Source: Eutrigla gurnardus (lineage: Eukaryota > Chordata > Actinopteri > Perciformes > Triglidae). Taken from it: a stretch of 64,000 nt of DNA. The translations under genes and the position numbers were made by a program. Where the stretch lies: positions 12,544,944 through 12,608,943 of the forward strand of contig OY741287.1 of assembly GCA_963514095.1 (NCBI GenBank), in the 5' to 3' direction. Shown here piece after piece: positions 1 to 12,600 of this stretch (positions within the stretch are counted from its first letter, which is position 1; every line of letters begins with the position of its first letter). The notes below the pieces were generated by a model. That model was not told the DNA's origin, did no database searches, and was given only the letters and a program-made list of their open reading frames with translations.

Positions 1-28
1 GGAGAGCACAGGGTTTAGCCCCAGTGAG

Positions 29-420
29 TTGGTGTTCGCACACAAAGTGAGGGGTCCCCTTTCAGTTTTGCAGGATGGCCTAAAAGTTGCAGAGCCGCCT
101 GTCAACCTGATTGATTATGTGAACGGTTTTCATCGTAGACTACATCTGGCGGTTAAGATGGCGGGTGATCATCTGACAGCCGTCCAGAGTAAGATGAAGC
201 GGTACTATGACCGCAGAACAGAGCCTCGAGTGTTCTGTCCTGGAGACCAGGTGTTGGCATTGCTGCCTATCCTTGGTTCGCCATTCCAGGCCAAGTTCAC
301 TGGACCGTACACCGTGGTCCGACAGGTCTCTGAACAGAACTATCTGGTTGATACTCCAGACACAACTGTGTCATGTGAACTTGCTGAAAGCTTACTATGC
401 CCGTATATCTGTGCCAGGAG
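29..420 (+). pseudogene. Integrase C-terminal domain fragment (GPY/F type)
   Basis: The frame opening at 29 reads as the end of a gypsy integrase: a basic helix with the pattern MKRYYDRR, then a PGDQVLALLP strand and the KFTGPY motif of the GPY/F module near residue 90. The homologous continuation (HVNLLKAYY) is in the frame that opens at 207, so a frameshift lies near 365-385. In an intact element this domain would run straight into the protease/RT polyprotein. The catalytic core is upstream of the window. Confidence 0.8.
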
Positions 421-429
421 CGGATGTGG

Positions 430-1514
430 TTCAGGAGGTTAAGCCTGCTATGTTGACTACCATAGCTCACATGCTCCCGGCATCTGTTTCAGTAGGGGAA
501 ACGGGGGATGAGGAAGAGGCGGATGTGAGAGGGCCTGGGGATGGCGTGCTGCGTCCTCGGCTCAAAAACTCAGAAACGCTTGCAGATTTAAGGGGTCTTT
601 TCTGCCACTTGTCAGAAGAACAAGGCAGGGATCGGTCGGGACTGTTGGCTGCTTTCCCTTCCCTGTTTTCTGATACTCCTTCCTGTACCCACTTAGTGCA
701 GCATGACATCGATGTTGGGGATGCAAAGCCAATTCGGCAAAGGTTCTACAGAGTTCCTCTGGAGAAGCGCCGCCGCATGGACGCTGAGGTTCAGTATCTG
801 CTAGATAATGAGCTGGCTGTGCCTTCAAATTCCAGTTGGGCCTCTCCATGCCTACTGGTGGGAAAATCAGACATGACAGACAGGTTTTGCACAGACTACC
901 GAAGGGTAAACGAAGTGACTAAACCTGATTCTTTTCCCTTACCGAGGATGGAGGATTGCGTGGATGCGGTAGGATCTGCCAGGTTTGTGAGTAAATTTGA
1001 CCTATTAAAAGGATACTGGCAGGTCCCGCTGACGCCACGTGCCCAAGAGATCGCTGCTTTCATTACGTCATCGGGGCTGTATTCCTACAGGGTCATGAGT
1101 TTTGGGCTCCGAAATGCGCCTGCCACTTTTCAGCGTCTGATGAACCAAGTAGTGGCAGGGCTGGAGGGCGTAGCTGTTTATTTAGATGATGTCGTAGTAT
1201 ACAGTGACACTTGGGAACAGCACAGGGATCGAGTCCATGCATTGTTTGTTCGTCTCCAAGACGCTAACCTCACAGTTAACGTGGCTAAATGTGAATTTGC
1301 CAGGGCCACTGTTGCGTACCTGGGGAAGGTTGTGGGACAAGGACAGGTCAAGCCAGTAAGGGCCAAAGTCCGTGCTATCGACAAGTTTCCACCGCCTGTC
1401 TCCAAGACTGAGCTTAGACGATTTTTGGGTATGGTTGGCTACTATAGAAGTTTTTGCCCTAATTTTTCAAGTTTGAATGGTCTCTGGCCTGTCGGCAGGC
1501 TTTTGGCCAAGTGA
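430..1514 (+). pseudogene. Ty3/gypsy reverse transcriptase, truncated at the 3' end
   Basis: One frame, open from 207, gives an acidic linker and then a complete-looking RT core: QHDIDVGDAKPIRQRFYRV entry motif, RFCTDYRRVN, FDLLKGYWQVPL, FGLRNAPATFQRLM and the active site YLDDVVVYS near 1180-1205. It runs on into the thumb/connection region (FLGMVGYYR) and degenerates about 25 residues later. The TGA at 1512-1514 falls where the region linking to RNase H should be, so part of the connection domain is deleted. An upstream integrase and a downstream RNase H in other frames show this is a decayed polyprotein. Confidence 0.88.
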
Positions 1515-1958
1515 AGATGCTGTTGAGTACAGCTCCTGTCCTGGCAGCGCCTCACCTAGATCAGCCATTCCAGTTGCAGGTGGACGCCAGTCAGGTTGGG
1601 GCTGGGGGTGTCCTGATGCAGAGTGATGATCAGGGAGTGGTTAGACCGGTCAGCTTCTTTTCTTCTGAAGAAGTTCAACCGTCATCAACTGAACTACTCT
1701 ACAATAGAGAAGGAGGCGCTGGCGTTGGTGTGGGCTCTGCAGCATTTTGATGTGTACGTGGGAGGTGGGGTCCATCCGGTGGTTGTGTATTCAGACCATA
1801 ACCCTCTAACCTTCCTCCACTCTCTGCAGAGTCCAAGCCAGCGGTTAATGAGGTGGACACTCTTTTTACAGCCCTATAACTTGAGCATCAGACACATTCG
1901 TGGCGTGGACAACGTAATAGCCGATGCGCTGTCGCGGGCGCCAGAAGGGTTCAAGTAA
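1511..1958 (+). pseudogene. Gypsy RNase H domain, frameshifted
   Basis: The first part (frame from 1511) reads APVLAAPHLDQPFQLQVDAS, the usual start of a gypsy RNase H. Near 1660-1670 the frame slips and continues in the frame open from 1623: LNYSTIEKEALALVWALQHF, YSDHNPLTFL and a final NVIADALSRA. TAA ends it at 1956-1958. No integrase follows, which supports the integrase-first order. There is one deletion/frameshift at the RT junction and another inside the domain. Confidence 0.85.
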
Positions 1959-2090
1959 ACCAGTTCCCCTGACCGATCCCATTTAACATTTTGCCTTTCC
2001 TCCCTTTGACATAAATATTGTTTAATTTCTTTGTTGCCGCAGCCTTGTTTACAGAGGCCGTATGTTGGGCCTCTGTTTTAAGGGGGAGGG

Positions 2091-2498
2091 TGTTACGTCC
2101 CCCTTCCCTGGCGGTCAGGGAAGGTGTCCTTCCCCTGTGTGGTGGGGGGAGGCGCTGCTTCACTACTTGGGCCATTTGGCTCTTCCCTTTCTGCAGCAGG
2201 TGCAACTGATTGACCTGATTGGCCTGGTTGGCCTATAAAAGGAGGAAGACATCCAGCCTGTCGCTCTCTCGCTGCCTGGGTGACTGAAGCTGCTGCCAAA
2301 CCTCATCGTCTTCATTTTGGTTTTGTTGTACATTCTCATTACACCAGTCCATTACACATTACACATAGTTAAGCTGCCATCTACACTGATACTTAATTTC
2401 CTTGTTAGTGCCTTTTATTGTTAAATAAATATACCAAGAACTTGTCACTGCGTGTCTCCCAATTTGTTATGCCATGCTTGAGCCATGTGGTCATAACA
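2091..2498 (+). repeat. 3' LTR of the gypsy element
   Basis: Begins TGTTACGTCC immediately after the purine-rich tract AGGGGGAGGG (2081-2090) and ends GGTCATAACA, giving TGTTA...TAACA ends. A TATA-like box (CCTATAAAAGG) lies near 2231-2241 and an AATAAA near 2424. The partner 5' LTR is not in the window, so the end points rest on these motifs. Confidence 0.75.
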
Positions 2499-4960
2499 GT
2501 CACACATACAGAACAGGGCCTTACTATTATGCATCTTTAACTTGTTCCATGTAATGTCAAACATTGGCCAGCAGATGTCGCCATATTTAACTGGATCCAA
2601 ACACTGAACGTTTCCACACATTGCTTCGTATTGATTCAGTGGTTCAGAAAGCTTCGGTTTCTCCGTCACTACGTGTTGAACCGTCGTTAATAGAAGCGCG
2701 TGACGAGTTAACGGAAAGAACCCCGCAGAGAAGTACAACGTCGTCATCTGGTGTTTGGGTGGAGTTGTTCAGTTCCACTCCTTTAACGGCTACTTACTAG
2801 CTAGCATCGAAACAAAAGCCCAATCCCGACATCCCCCCTCACGGACTCACGCACTTTGATGCGCGTTCACGTTAGGTCCCTGAGGGTTCAGGTCTTAGAC
2901 CTTAGGGGGGACATTGGCATTTGGCCCAAGATGTCGCCCGTCTGGTCATTTCTCCGTTGTTGTCATGGCAACATGTGACCTTTATGGGATGCTTTCATAC
3001 GTTGTGCTGACATGAAGTGCAGACTGACGGATCCATACAGAATCATTCTAAAGTCAATCACTGTTTCAACTACAGTCCTATGGACCATCGCACACATATC
3101 AGACAGTATATATAGCAATAATAACAATAATTATAATAATAATAAGCAGGAGACCACAGGGAGTCGGACCCCATCTCAGTAAACTGAAAATACCATCACC
3201 AGTGTCTTTTTTATCTTATTACTGCCATTATGTATTCCTTAATATTATATTTATAAATGATAGATACCACTCAAAGTGGTCCAAGACTGATCACATGATG
3301 ATGTGAAACTACTTGAATTTAAAAACTGGCAAAGTGATTGAGAACAATGATTTGACACGTTGGAGTCAAACATTTCTTTACAACATTAAAGAGACCAATC
3401 GGAAACGGAGACAGACTTTGGACTTTTGATTGGAGGAACTGTTTGATCCCAGAATGCTCTCTGCCAACTCGTCAGCTGTTTGCTCTCGGCTGGAACACAA
3501 AAACAAACAATATGACAAAGTTCACAAATATTGCTGTAAATATGGTAAAAAGTGACTTTTAAATACTCACCACTTTTTTAACCGTTAGGAGCTAAATGTG
3601 TCAACATGTAGCCGTTCATTTCAGAGTGTGTCACGTGAAAAAACAGACAGATACATCACATGATGTAATATATATGTATTTATTTTCATTTGCACAAAGA
3701 TTCCAGAGGAGCAGTCGTTGGATGTGAGGATTCCTCCATGTTGGACTTCACCACTAAGAGCCCTGTTCCATGTTATTCTTGTACTATGGGGAGCTTTGCT
3801 CCGTTCTATTGACTGGAACACTGTTGATGATGTGAGCCTTACCGTTACACTGAGCCTGCTAGCACTGCTAGTTCACTGGACCATAGATTACCATCCGCAT
3901 GAACACCTGGGTGATTCATGCATCTGGTTTTAAGTCCAAACACTGGGACTACTATCACTGCCATGCACCAGCATTTTTCAAACACAAACAGTCCTTGAGC
4001 TCTTGCTTTGACTTCATGATAGAATTGTGAATAAATAGTGAAGTCTGTAGTCTGTCTTCTCTTTAGTCTGTCTTCACAAATCTCAAACAAACCAACACGC
4101 TGAATAGATCTCAGGCTCCTCCAACAAAGCTACTTAAATGTGTCCAAAACTAAATCACAGCACTTCAAAACCACAACGTACCACATGAAATAGTCTAGAA
4201 ATCAAATATAGGCAGAAAATGGAACATAGAAACATGAAATGAGAGATTTGTGGTCGATTGTAATTCCAAAACAAATATACAAAGTCAAGATTTCAATGTT
4301 CTACTTCAACTGCATCGACCTGCTGCATATGTTTCTTATGTTTATTCAGATTGTTTGCTTAGTTATGACCATATTTCTCATCAAAATCTGTTCAGTACAA
4401 AAATGAGCAAACTCCCTGAGACAGATGCTTCATCATTATTCTATATACAGACTTTTATTTTGAAATTTACCTTGGATTTACTGATCATCCCATGGCCTCA
4501 TATTTGTTAGTTTTTGGTATTTTTGTTTCATTTTGCTTTTTGCTTTCTCTTCTCATCATATAAAACATCGTCCTGAATAAAAAGTCACGATAAACAACAA
4601 CATTCCTTAAACTAAGTCAAATGAGCTCAAAACTTATGAAAAACAGCAAAATCAAGTACAATTGTTAAGAAATGAGCAAAATGATTAATAAGAGTAAAAT
4701 CCTGAAATACAAAATCAAATACTTGTTTATAAAGTACAACATTAAGTCAACACTTTATGTACAAAATGAAGCAGAATTCTTATGAATTATGAAAATTGGT
4801 TCATCACAAAAATAAGCTGTTCATTGTGATTCTCTTCAGCTAAATGTGTCCTGCTGCCCAAATCGACTTCACAACAACAATGAGCCATGTGAACCACAAG
4901 GGGGCGCTGACGTGAAGTCATGACATGTGACTAACAGATGAAGTCGTGTGAAAACAGTCT
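2499..4960. other. Gene-free stretch
   Basis: No coding segment, RNA gene or recognised repeat could be supported. A short imperfect AAT-rich microsatellite lies at about 3113-3146. The remaining open frames are short, lack homology I recognise and have no splice context. Confidence 0.6.
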
Positions 4961-5275
4961 CTGGGACCTCCAACAGGACTCTGCAGTCCTGGTGCTGGGA
5001 GATTTCAACCACGTCTCCATGAAGAAACCTGTTACCATAGCAACAACAAGCCTCGCTTCAACAAGGAAGTAAGGTTCCTATGCAGTGAGACAAATGCTGC
5101 ATTTCAATGTGGCGACAAAGACCAATACAAACTCCTTAAATAGCAACTTCAAAAGGCAGCTCAAACAGCTGAAGCCACTTCTAGAGTCACACCTGAAAAC
5201 AAGCTCCAAGTCCATGACTTTAAGGGGGTTTGGCAGGGCCGGCACACAATCACTAACTACAAGACCAAGCATCAT
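4960..5275 (+). pseudogene. LINE fragment: end of endonuclease and linker
   Basis: Translation near 4985-5025 gives AVLVLGDFNHVSM, containing the GDFN motif of APE-type LINE endonucleases. It is followed by the spacer before RT (NKPRFNKEVR..., a GDKDQYKLLK block and TNYKTK). Stops and frameshifts interrupt it. The same LINE family seems to resume at about 5740 after a different repeat, so the RT core with the catalytic YADD is missing. Family is probably the Rex1/CR1/L2 group. Confidence 0.6.
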
Positions 5276-5302
5276 GTGAGCCCCCCTTCCTGAGAGGCTG
5301 AA

Positions 5303-5725
5303 GGATTTCTAATAATAATAATAACACATTCAATTTATATCACGCTTTTCTGAACCCAAAGATGCTTTACAGACAAGAGATAAACAGACCATCAGACAAA
5401 ACAATGAAAGAAAGAAGATGGGTTTGGAGGCGGGACGGGAATATGGTGAGGGACTCAGAATCACCGATGGTTTGGGGAAGGGAGTCCCAGAGCCTGGGAG
5501 CTGCCCTGGAGAAGGCTCTGGCCCCGAAGCTGTGGAGGTTGGATTTGTGGATGGAGAGGAGACCGGCTGATGTGGATCTGAGGGCCCAAGAGGGTTGGTA
5601 GGGGGGGATGAGGTCAGGGAGATGAGGGGGGGCCAGATGGGGGAGTGCCTTCTAGATGGGAAGCCAGTGGAGAACACCAGACTGGAGGGGCTCAAACAGG
5701 TTATTAATGTGGAGATGGGATTGTA
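5303..5725. repeat. Interspersed fish repeat beginning with (TAA)n
   Basis: Starts with a (TAA)n run (about 5312-5326) and the sequence ATTTATATCACGCTTTTCTG, resembling a widespread fish repeat start ('TTTATATAGCGCTTTTCT'). It continues as a G-rich block. It separates the two halves of the LINE. Class not assigned; the open frames on both strands are not credible genes. Confidence 0.45.
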
Positions 5726-5739
5726 ATTGTGTCATTTCT

Positions 5740-6377
5740 ACTGTAGATTGGAGTCCAGTGAAGCTCAGACCAGCTCTCTCAGTCTCCCCACCCTAGGTTG
5801 GCTGGTCCACCCTTTTCAATCTCAGAGCATAATGTCAGAAGGCTGCTCCACCATCAAAACATCAGGAAAGCGGCAGGGTGCTTACCAGGGTGAAATAGAA
5901 CAGCTGGTGAGGTGGTGCCAAGACAACAACATCATCCTCAATACATCTACAAGCAAAGAGCTGATGGTTGACCTCAGAAAGAAGGCAGCCCAACACCTCC
6001 CCCTCTCCATCTATGGCCAACTTGTTGAGAGGGTCTTCTCCTTCTGCTTCTTAGGTCCCACCATACACCAGCCCCTCTCATGGGACCTGAACATCAGTGT
6101 CATTGTCAGCAAAGCCCAGCAGAGACTCCACTTCCTCCATCAGCTGAGGACATTTGGGGTTAGCAACAGAAAGAAAGTAGTGCACAGAACCTCCGAGGTC
6201 ATTGGCTGCAGTCTGCTTACCATCGCCTCACACTATGACACCAGAATCATCAGGAAGGCTAGAAACATCCCCACTGACCCCTCCCACCCAGCACATCACC
6301 TGTTCACTCTTTTACCATCAGGGAAGAGGTACAGAAGCATCACCAGCAGATCCTCACGCTTCAGAGATAGCACCTAG
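5740..6377 (+). pseudogene. LINE reverse transcriptase C-terminal fragment (Rex1/CR1/L2 group)
   Basis: The open frame (recognisable from about 5880) reads as the end of a fish non-LTR RT: EIEQLVRWCQDNNIILNTS, then KAQQRLHFLHQLRTFGV, then DPSHPAHHLFTLLPSGKRYR. The catalytic YADD block and the segment before it are absent, and the middle is shortened relative to related elements. It lies just beyond the last exon of the minus-strand SRCR gene, in the opposite orientation. The transcript of that gene may read into it. Confidence 0.75.
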
Positions 6378-6541
6378 CTCCAAACCCCCCACTTCAACAT
6401 GGACATCTTTTCATGTCCAGAGTAATAACAATATAGTAGAAATGTGATGAGTCATATTTCCAGAGGAACATGCGTATGAACATGAGCTGGTGTCGGTGTG
6501 TTAGAAACCCATGTGGATGTGAGAGGAGCTCCTTGGAGGTG

Positions 6542-6661
6542 CTACTCTGCTCCCCGAGCTCCTTCCTGTTCAGTCGGCCCTCCTTCAGCTGCACCAACGC
6601 CCAGGTTGTAGTAATCCGGCTCCACGTCCTCCCGTCTGCCCGGCTTCTGCCCCCTGCTGGC
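6542..6661 (-). CDS. SRCR gene exon 12: cytoplasmic tail and stop
   Basis: 120 nt from a CTCTCTCCAG acceptor to TAG. Tail of 39 residues, acidic at the end, with the motif PDYYNLG: YYNL matches a YxxL-type sorting or phosphorylation motif. No ITIM or ITAM pair is visible. No clear AATAAA was found on the minus strand before the LINE fragment at 6377. Confidence 0.78.
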   Translation of the reverse strand, partial: ASRGQKPGRREDVEPDYYNLGVGAAEGGPTEQEGARGAE

Positions 6662-9600
6662 CTGGAGAGAGGTGACAGCACACAGACATGTGACTTCCTG
6701 CATGGCTCCTCTCTCCAGGTCAATGAACACAGACTGAGTCAGTGCTGTCAACAACAGACATGTGTCAGTACCTTACAGTAGAAGTAAAGGCCGACCTGCG
6801 CCGACAGCAGAATCAGCGGCACGGTGACCAATCTGATGATGACAGGTCTCAGATCTGATGATCAAACACATGGACAGTCATCACATGACTCATCATGACT
6901 CCAACAGCTGCCATTCAACACAAACTAGGGACCTGGCATTCTGTCCTCCAGTCCATTGTTTGCTGTCACCATTTACAGACCTGGTTTCACTTTGTTCACT
7001 AGATCAGGGCTGGATTCCAGAAAGCAGGTTTAGTTAAACTCTGAGTTTGTTAAGCCTGAGAAGAGGGACACTCTGGGTCCTCTGTTCCACAAAGACAGGG
7101 AACCTAAACTTCCACCTAATAGATATGGAAGCACATTGATTGGAGCAGCCTGACGTCGGGACACGATGTCAGGCTGCTCCAATCAACATTTACATTTTAC
7201 ATTTCACTTCTTCCAGTCATGCTAATCAGGAATTGAACAGTCAGCTTACCTACGACAGTGACAGAGAGCAGACGGCTCTCATAGGAGAAGTTATGAGAAA
7301 GAACATGGACGTGATAAACACAGCTGTAGCGTCCCTGGTGGGCGGGCTCTGCAGCAGGAAACAGGAAGTGGGCAGTGTGATTGACAGCTGGCTGGGTGTA
7401 GTTGTGTGCTGAGTTGGAGGAGGTGAAGGTGAGCTGGAAGGAGCCTCCTGGGTACTGTGGCTGGACGGAGCAGAAGACGATGAAGGTGGAGCGCCTGAAC
7501 GCCTGAAACCCCTGCTGCTGGGCCTCGGAGACCCCGTCCATGGAGGAGGACATGGAGATGTTTGGCTGCAGCAGCAGGTCTGTAAAGACAGAGAGATGAT
7601 GAACGGTCACATGAGGCTCGTTGGAGATGAACTGCTCCTCGCCTGGAAAGTAGACGAGATCAGGCGGCAGCAGCAGGAGGCGGAGCCTAAAAGCTGCCGT
7701 CCAGTCCAACACTTTCCAGCAGCCTTCATAGACGTCACAGGAAGTTATAGAAACAGTTACATCCTGTTAGATGCTACCTGTAGTTTGTGAACACGTTCAG
7801 ATTGATATATTTTTTAAGAATTCATTTGGATTTATTCATATTTGTTCATAAATATCTGGAAATGTGTGTATGTTGCATTTTATTCTCTCCTTTCCTCTCT
7901 TGATGTCTGCCTCGTAAAGCATGATGTAACTACTTGTTTTGATAAGTGCTATAAATAACCTTTATTATTGTCATTATAATTATGGTTATTATTATTATCA
8001 AACACAAAAGATATGTTTGAAAACTTTTATTGCACAACATGAGACTTACAGCCCATAATCTAGCGTTAAACATTAGAATGAGATCAAGATACGCTGTGGA
8101 AACAGGAAGTGATGTCACAAGTCTGCCAGGTGAAGCTCAGCAGTCTATGGAGGGTCTGAAGCTTCCAGAAACCAGCCCACTTCTCTACATTCTAGGACGT
8201 CATTGTCCTGGAGAACTTTACAGTTCAGTCCAGTGGAAACCACTGACTGTCACTGGGACAGAGGAAGGAACATACTGGGAACACTGCTGTCATAGATGAT
8301 GTCATAGATGATGTCACTGAGGGGCTTACCTGAGCAGGTGAGATCCAGGATGGAGTAAGAGGAATCTGATGTTGCACACTCCCTCAGAGTGGATCCAGAA
8401 TGAACACAGTCAGACCTGATCCACCACACAGGTCTTCTTGAGGACTCCTTTCTCCGTCCTACAGAAACAGCAGAGCCACAGTCCAGCTCTCTACAGGCAA
8501 CAGCTGCTTCCTTCAGGGTCCAGCCATAGTCTTCCACTGGTCTCCAGTCTCCCTGAAGTCTCACCTCCAGTGTTCCAGCACAGCGACTGGCTCCTCCCAC
8601 CAACCTGACATCATCAGGCTCTGAACAGAAAGAAGAGAGTCGTCAGTCAAAGAGCAAAGTGAGTTTGATGAGAACAGAAATGAACCAGATCAAAGCTGCA
8701 GCTCCTCTTCTACCTGAGCAGGTGAGTCCAACAGCTTTGCCAGGTGAGCAGGTGTTTCTATCTGAGCCTGAGCTTCTACAGTCCAGGAGAGCAGACTCAT
8801 GGCCTCCACACTGGAACTCTTTGGTCCACGTTGGAGCCCCCACGTCTCCATAGAGCGCCCCCTGGAGGACTGAAGGAGCCCCACAGCCAAGCTCCCTACA
8901 GACCACCTCTGCATCCTGCTGGTCAAAGTCAGCTTCACACACTGAGGACCACCACTGGTTGGACTGGTTGGACTTCACCTCCAGTCTGCCTGAGCACAGA
9001 CTAGTCCCATTCAGCAGCCTGACAGAGTCTGGAGAGATGATAGAAGATCAAATAGAGAGAGAGAAAAGACACCAGACACCAGAGAAAAAGATGTCATGAA
9101 ACTATTCAGTGATTCAAACTGGACTCAAAACAATTCCACCATCAGTTCATCATGAACACCAGAACAAATGGTTACAACACCACAGCCTGCAGCCATGTTC
9201 CATCACATTCCCGTGTCCTCGTGGCTTAAGGGTGAAGCTGATGTGGTCTCTGTCCCACTGTGACACCGAGGTCCACAAGCAGACAACACAACACTTCACT
9301 AACTGTGGATGCTCCACGTAATAAGGCAGGGAGACACCAACTGTGCCACGTTAACACCATATCAGCCGTGTGACAAAGAAATGTGTTGCACTCTCTTCAC
9401 ACAGCACTGCTGTTGCAGAATAGTGGGGACGTCCATGTTCTCCCTCATGGTCCTCATGCAGCCGCTAACCTGTGATGATCACATTAGAGCTGCACAGTTT
9501 GATGTGTGCACGAGGGCGGAAGTTTGCATCGGGACGATAAGGACAAGTCACAACCAAAGTTTGGGAAAGACAGACTTGTTCCAACCAATATTTTGATGTT

Positions 9601-12600
9601 TTAATATAACAGAATGTTATTTTACATAATGCATTGAATAGAATATTTTTGGGCAAAATTCACCGTTTTCAGTCCAAATATGTCATTCGTGTTGATCCAA
9701 AGGTGGGGGGGGGGGGTCGTTGGCATCATTTCACATAGACTGGAGTGAGACTATTGGCGTTTCAGAGTGTGATCTCCTTCACAATAAAATATCTTTGGTG
9801 GAACATCAAGATAACGGCATCGTCGTCTTCTTCACTTTTCAATGATACTGGCTTTGAGGTAAGTCTCGTTATCTGCCAACGATATAATATGCTGTTTAAT
9901 GTTAAATGCTGTTTTGGCTGATCGTTTTTCCCGGAGCGGGACGTTTCCATTCATTGTCTATGTAAGAAGCCCTGTAATGCCATCGCGGCGAGTTTCGAGA
10001 GACGGCGCCTCCCGCAAGCTTTTTTTTTAAACTGAGCATTGTCGATCTAAAATAAAGACAGATTCAGCAACTGCATAGCTTATTTCTCGCCTAAAATGTT
10101 TTCAGAAACACGTTTCGGTGAACTATTTTCGTAAAATAAAGTAAGATTGGGAAGGTTGGGTGCATGGTGTGTTTGTGTGCGCATGCGTGGGACACACGTC
10201 TCGCAGCCATATATGAGCTGACTGAAGGAGAGCGTTACCTTTGAGAGAATGTTTATATACTTTGTTGAATATGTATCCATGTTAACGTTGTGCAGTTTAG
10301 AACAGAAACAGTCTGTTGTTTAATGTGCATCTGACATCAAGTTACTTTCCTCTGCTACTTAATGTTCTGAGGTTGCTGGCAGCTTTTTTTTTTTTTGCAT
10401 TTTCGTTCAGACCTATTATTATTAGTGTGTTGTCTCTGCATACTAGGTGTTGCCTAGTAGCCGAAGACATGCTCATTTTATTTTGTGTAGAAAAAAAACA
10501 TGGCAGTCTTAAATTACAAATAGAGCATTTTATTTTGATGGCTTTCAGGTTTATTGTTTTCGTAAATTATTAAAATGTGTTGACAAAAGTCATTTAGTGA
10601 TCTGATTATATCTGTTTCATAATATGTCAGCAAGCAATGCATCAAGACTGTGTTGTAGATGTGGAAGCCTTTCCCCTTGTAAAGTTAACCATATCCACCT
10701 TTCATATGATGCAAACATAATGTTGGTGATATTAATGTAAGATGATTGCACAAGAGATTGACACTGATATGTGCTTTTGTTGATTCTTTTTAAAGAAAAG
10801 GCAGAGACTCAGAAAACCAATCCAGTGTGGCAGCATTTCAGCGAGACGACTCCTGCAGCACTGGCTGACACTCTTTCAGCACTTTACTTGTTCTACCTCA
10901 CCTGCTGTTAATATTTGTTCAATATTGTTCTACTTGTTCTTGTTCTACCTCACCTTTTTTAAGTTCAATACATATTCCATCTTAAATTGACACTTGTAAT
11001 ATTTGTAATCAGTGTCATTTTTAACATGTAAATTGAGGGAGCAAAAGTAATATTGGCTCCAAATATCGGCTCAAGAAAATTGGCAGGCCGTATCGGTCAT
11101 CGGCCAAGACTGATGATCAGAAAATCGGTATCGGCATCGGCCCTAAAAAATCCATATCGGTCGATCCTTAATCTGGACAGTTCTTTTCCAGAATGAGAGC
11201 TCAAAGAGGAAGACGCTATCTATGTAGCACAGCTAGCGTCAGGGCTGAGGTGCAGATGGAGCTGGGCCTGGCTAAAGGTTCAGGTCAAGAAATTAATTAG
11301 AGCCATCCCATGTCTCATTATTACTGAGGATATTTTCTTTGAGCACAGGGTGTCTGTAGGTCCTTGCATAAAAGCACCAGATGTGTTAAATGATTCATGT
11401 GAATCAAATTCTTTACAAAGTAGGAGTAAAAATACATGAAAAGAAGCAACCAACTAGTTAGAATATATAAGACAAGTCAATAAAAAGATAAAGGATAAAT
11501 AAAGAATAGTAAAAGCAACAGGTGACATGTAGGTTAAAACCAATAAAAAGAAAGAACACAATAAAAGTAATAATCCAGACCTTCAACCAGACTCCTGGGG
11601 CTCGTTCCAGAAAGCAGGTTTTCCTGAAACTCTGAGTTTGTTAACCCTGAGAAGAGGGAAACTCTGAGTTTTCCGTTCCAGAAAGAGAGTGAACTCAACC
11701 TTTAGGTCAGTTACCATAGTAACCAACTCTGTGAACCTAACCTGCTCGCTGGCAGGTTTGCTTCAACAAACCCTGAGTTTCTCCTACATGTCTGCCTTTT
11801 TCCGAAATCTGAACCAACTGAAAACAATGTCCGTCCTTTCCTCGTCAACCATCGCTATGGAAATAAAAGTGATTCTAGCAGCTTTACGTCGGGAGAGGAT
11901 TTTGATTACTTAGAAGGAAATTACCGTTTTTCCTACCGATCACATATCTAAACAATATTCTCCGACATTTTCAACATTTCATATCGTGGACATAATCCAG
12001 ATTCTTTGCTGAGCTCTAGATTTTTTGCGAACGGGAGTTTTCTGAAAAAGGACATTTCTTTGTTGAAATAGCCGCTTATATTTACTGTTTAATATGTGAA
12101 ATATGATTAAAATCATATGCCTTAGTCTACATATTTGTGCAATATTCTTATGCTTAATTTTCAGCTGCAGCCACTTTCTTTTTGTGCCTGGGGGGATTAC
12201 ACCGATATGAAAATGATTATTTGCTCACTGCGCTACTTTGTGAACCACGGGAGTTGAACCTCTGTCGCCTGAACCGTAGGCAGCGTTGCTAACTGTTACA
12301 CCAGTGTCACGCTGTGGGACTGTAAGTAAAGACTTATCACCTTTAGATCAATCGACTGTTTCATTCAGTTATACACATTAACTCAGGCAGTGATTATCTG
12401 CCACGCCAACTGTCTCTATTTTGATGCAGTTACGTAGCTCCGCTTTCTAAGGATGACCTCGTTTTCTACATAAACACTCAGTAATATCTCTTACTCTCTC
12501 CCGGTTGCCATGGTGATTCGTAGTATCGGAGCTCCATTGATGATGGCTTTATAGAGTCGGCAGGCACGCGCGTAACTCAGAGTTTACATCCTCAGAGTTG

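Larger units (their letters stand above)
1..2498 (+). mobile_element. 3' half of a Ty3/gypsy retrotransposon with integrase before RT (Gmr1-like)
   Basis: Seen: an integrase C-terminal region (to about 420), then reverse transcriptase (about 650-1500), RNase H (about 1511-1958), a purine tract (2081-2090) and an LTR (2091-2498). In ordinary Ty3/gypsy elements integrase follows RNase H. Here RNase H leads directly into the 3' non-coding region. Known: integrase-first Ty3/gypsy elements (Gmr1 group) occur in fish and other deuterostomes. The 5' LTR, gag, protease and most of integrase lie outside the window or are lost. The reading frame is broken at least three times, so the copy is dead. Confidence 0.85.

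Noticed and set aside
5330..5695. Proline/serine-rich frame and its opposite-strand partner
   Set aside because: Both lie in an interspersed G-rich fish repeat; no splice or start evidence.
8659..9004. Plus-strand open frames over the SRCR exons (also at 13590-13935 and 19115-19460)
   Set aside because: They are the antisense of conserved SRCR exons and recur only because the exons are duplicated.
12234..12310. Functional tRNA gene
   Set aside because: Only the box A/B-like motifs are convincing; the acceptor stem pairs poorly and it lies within a transposon.
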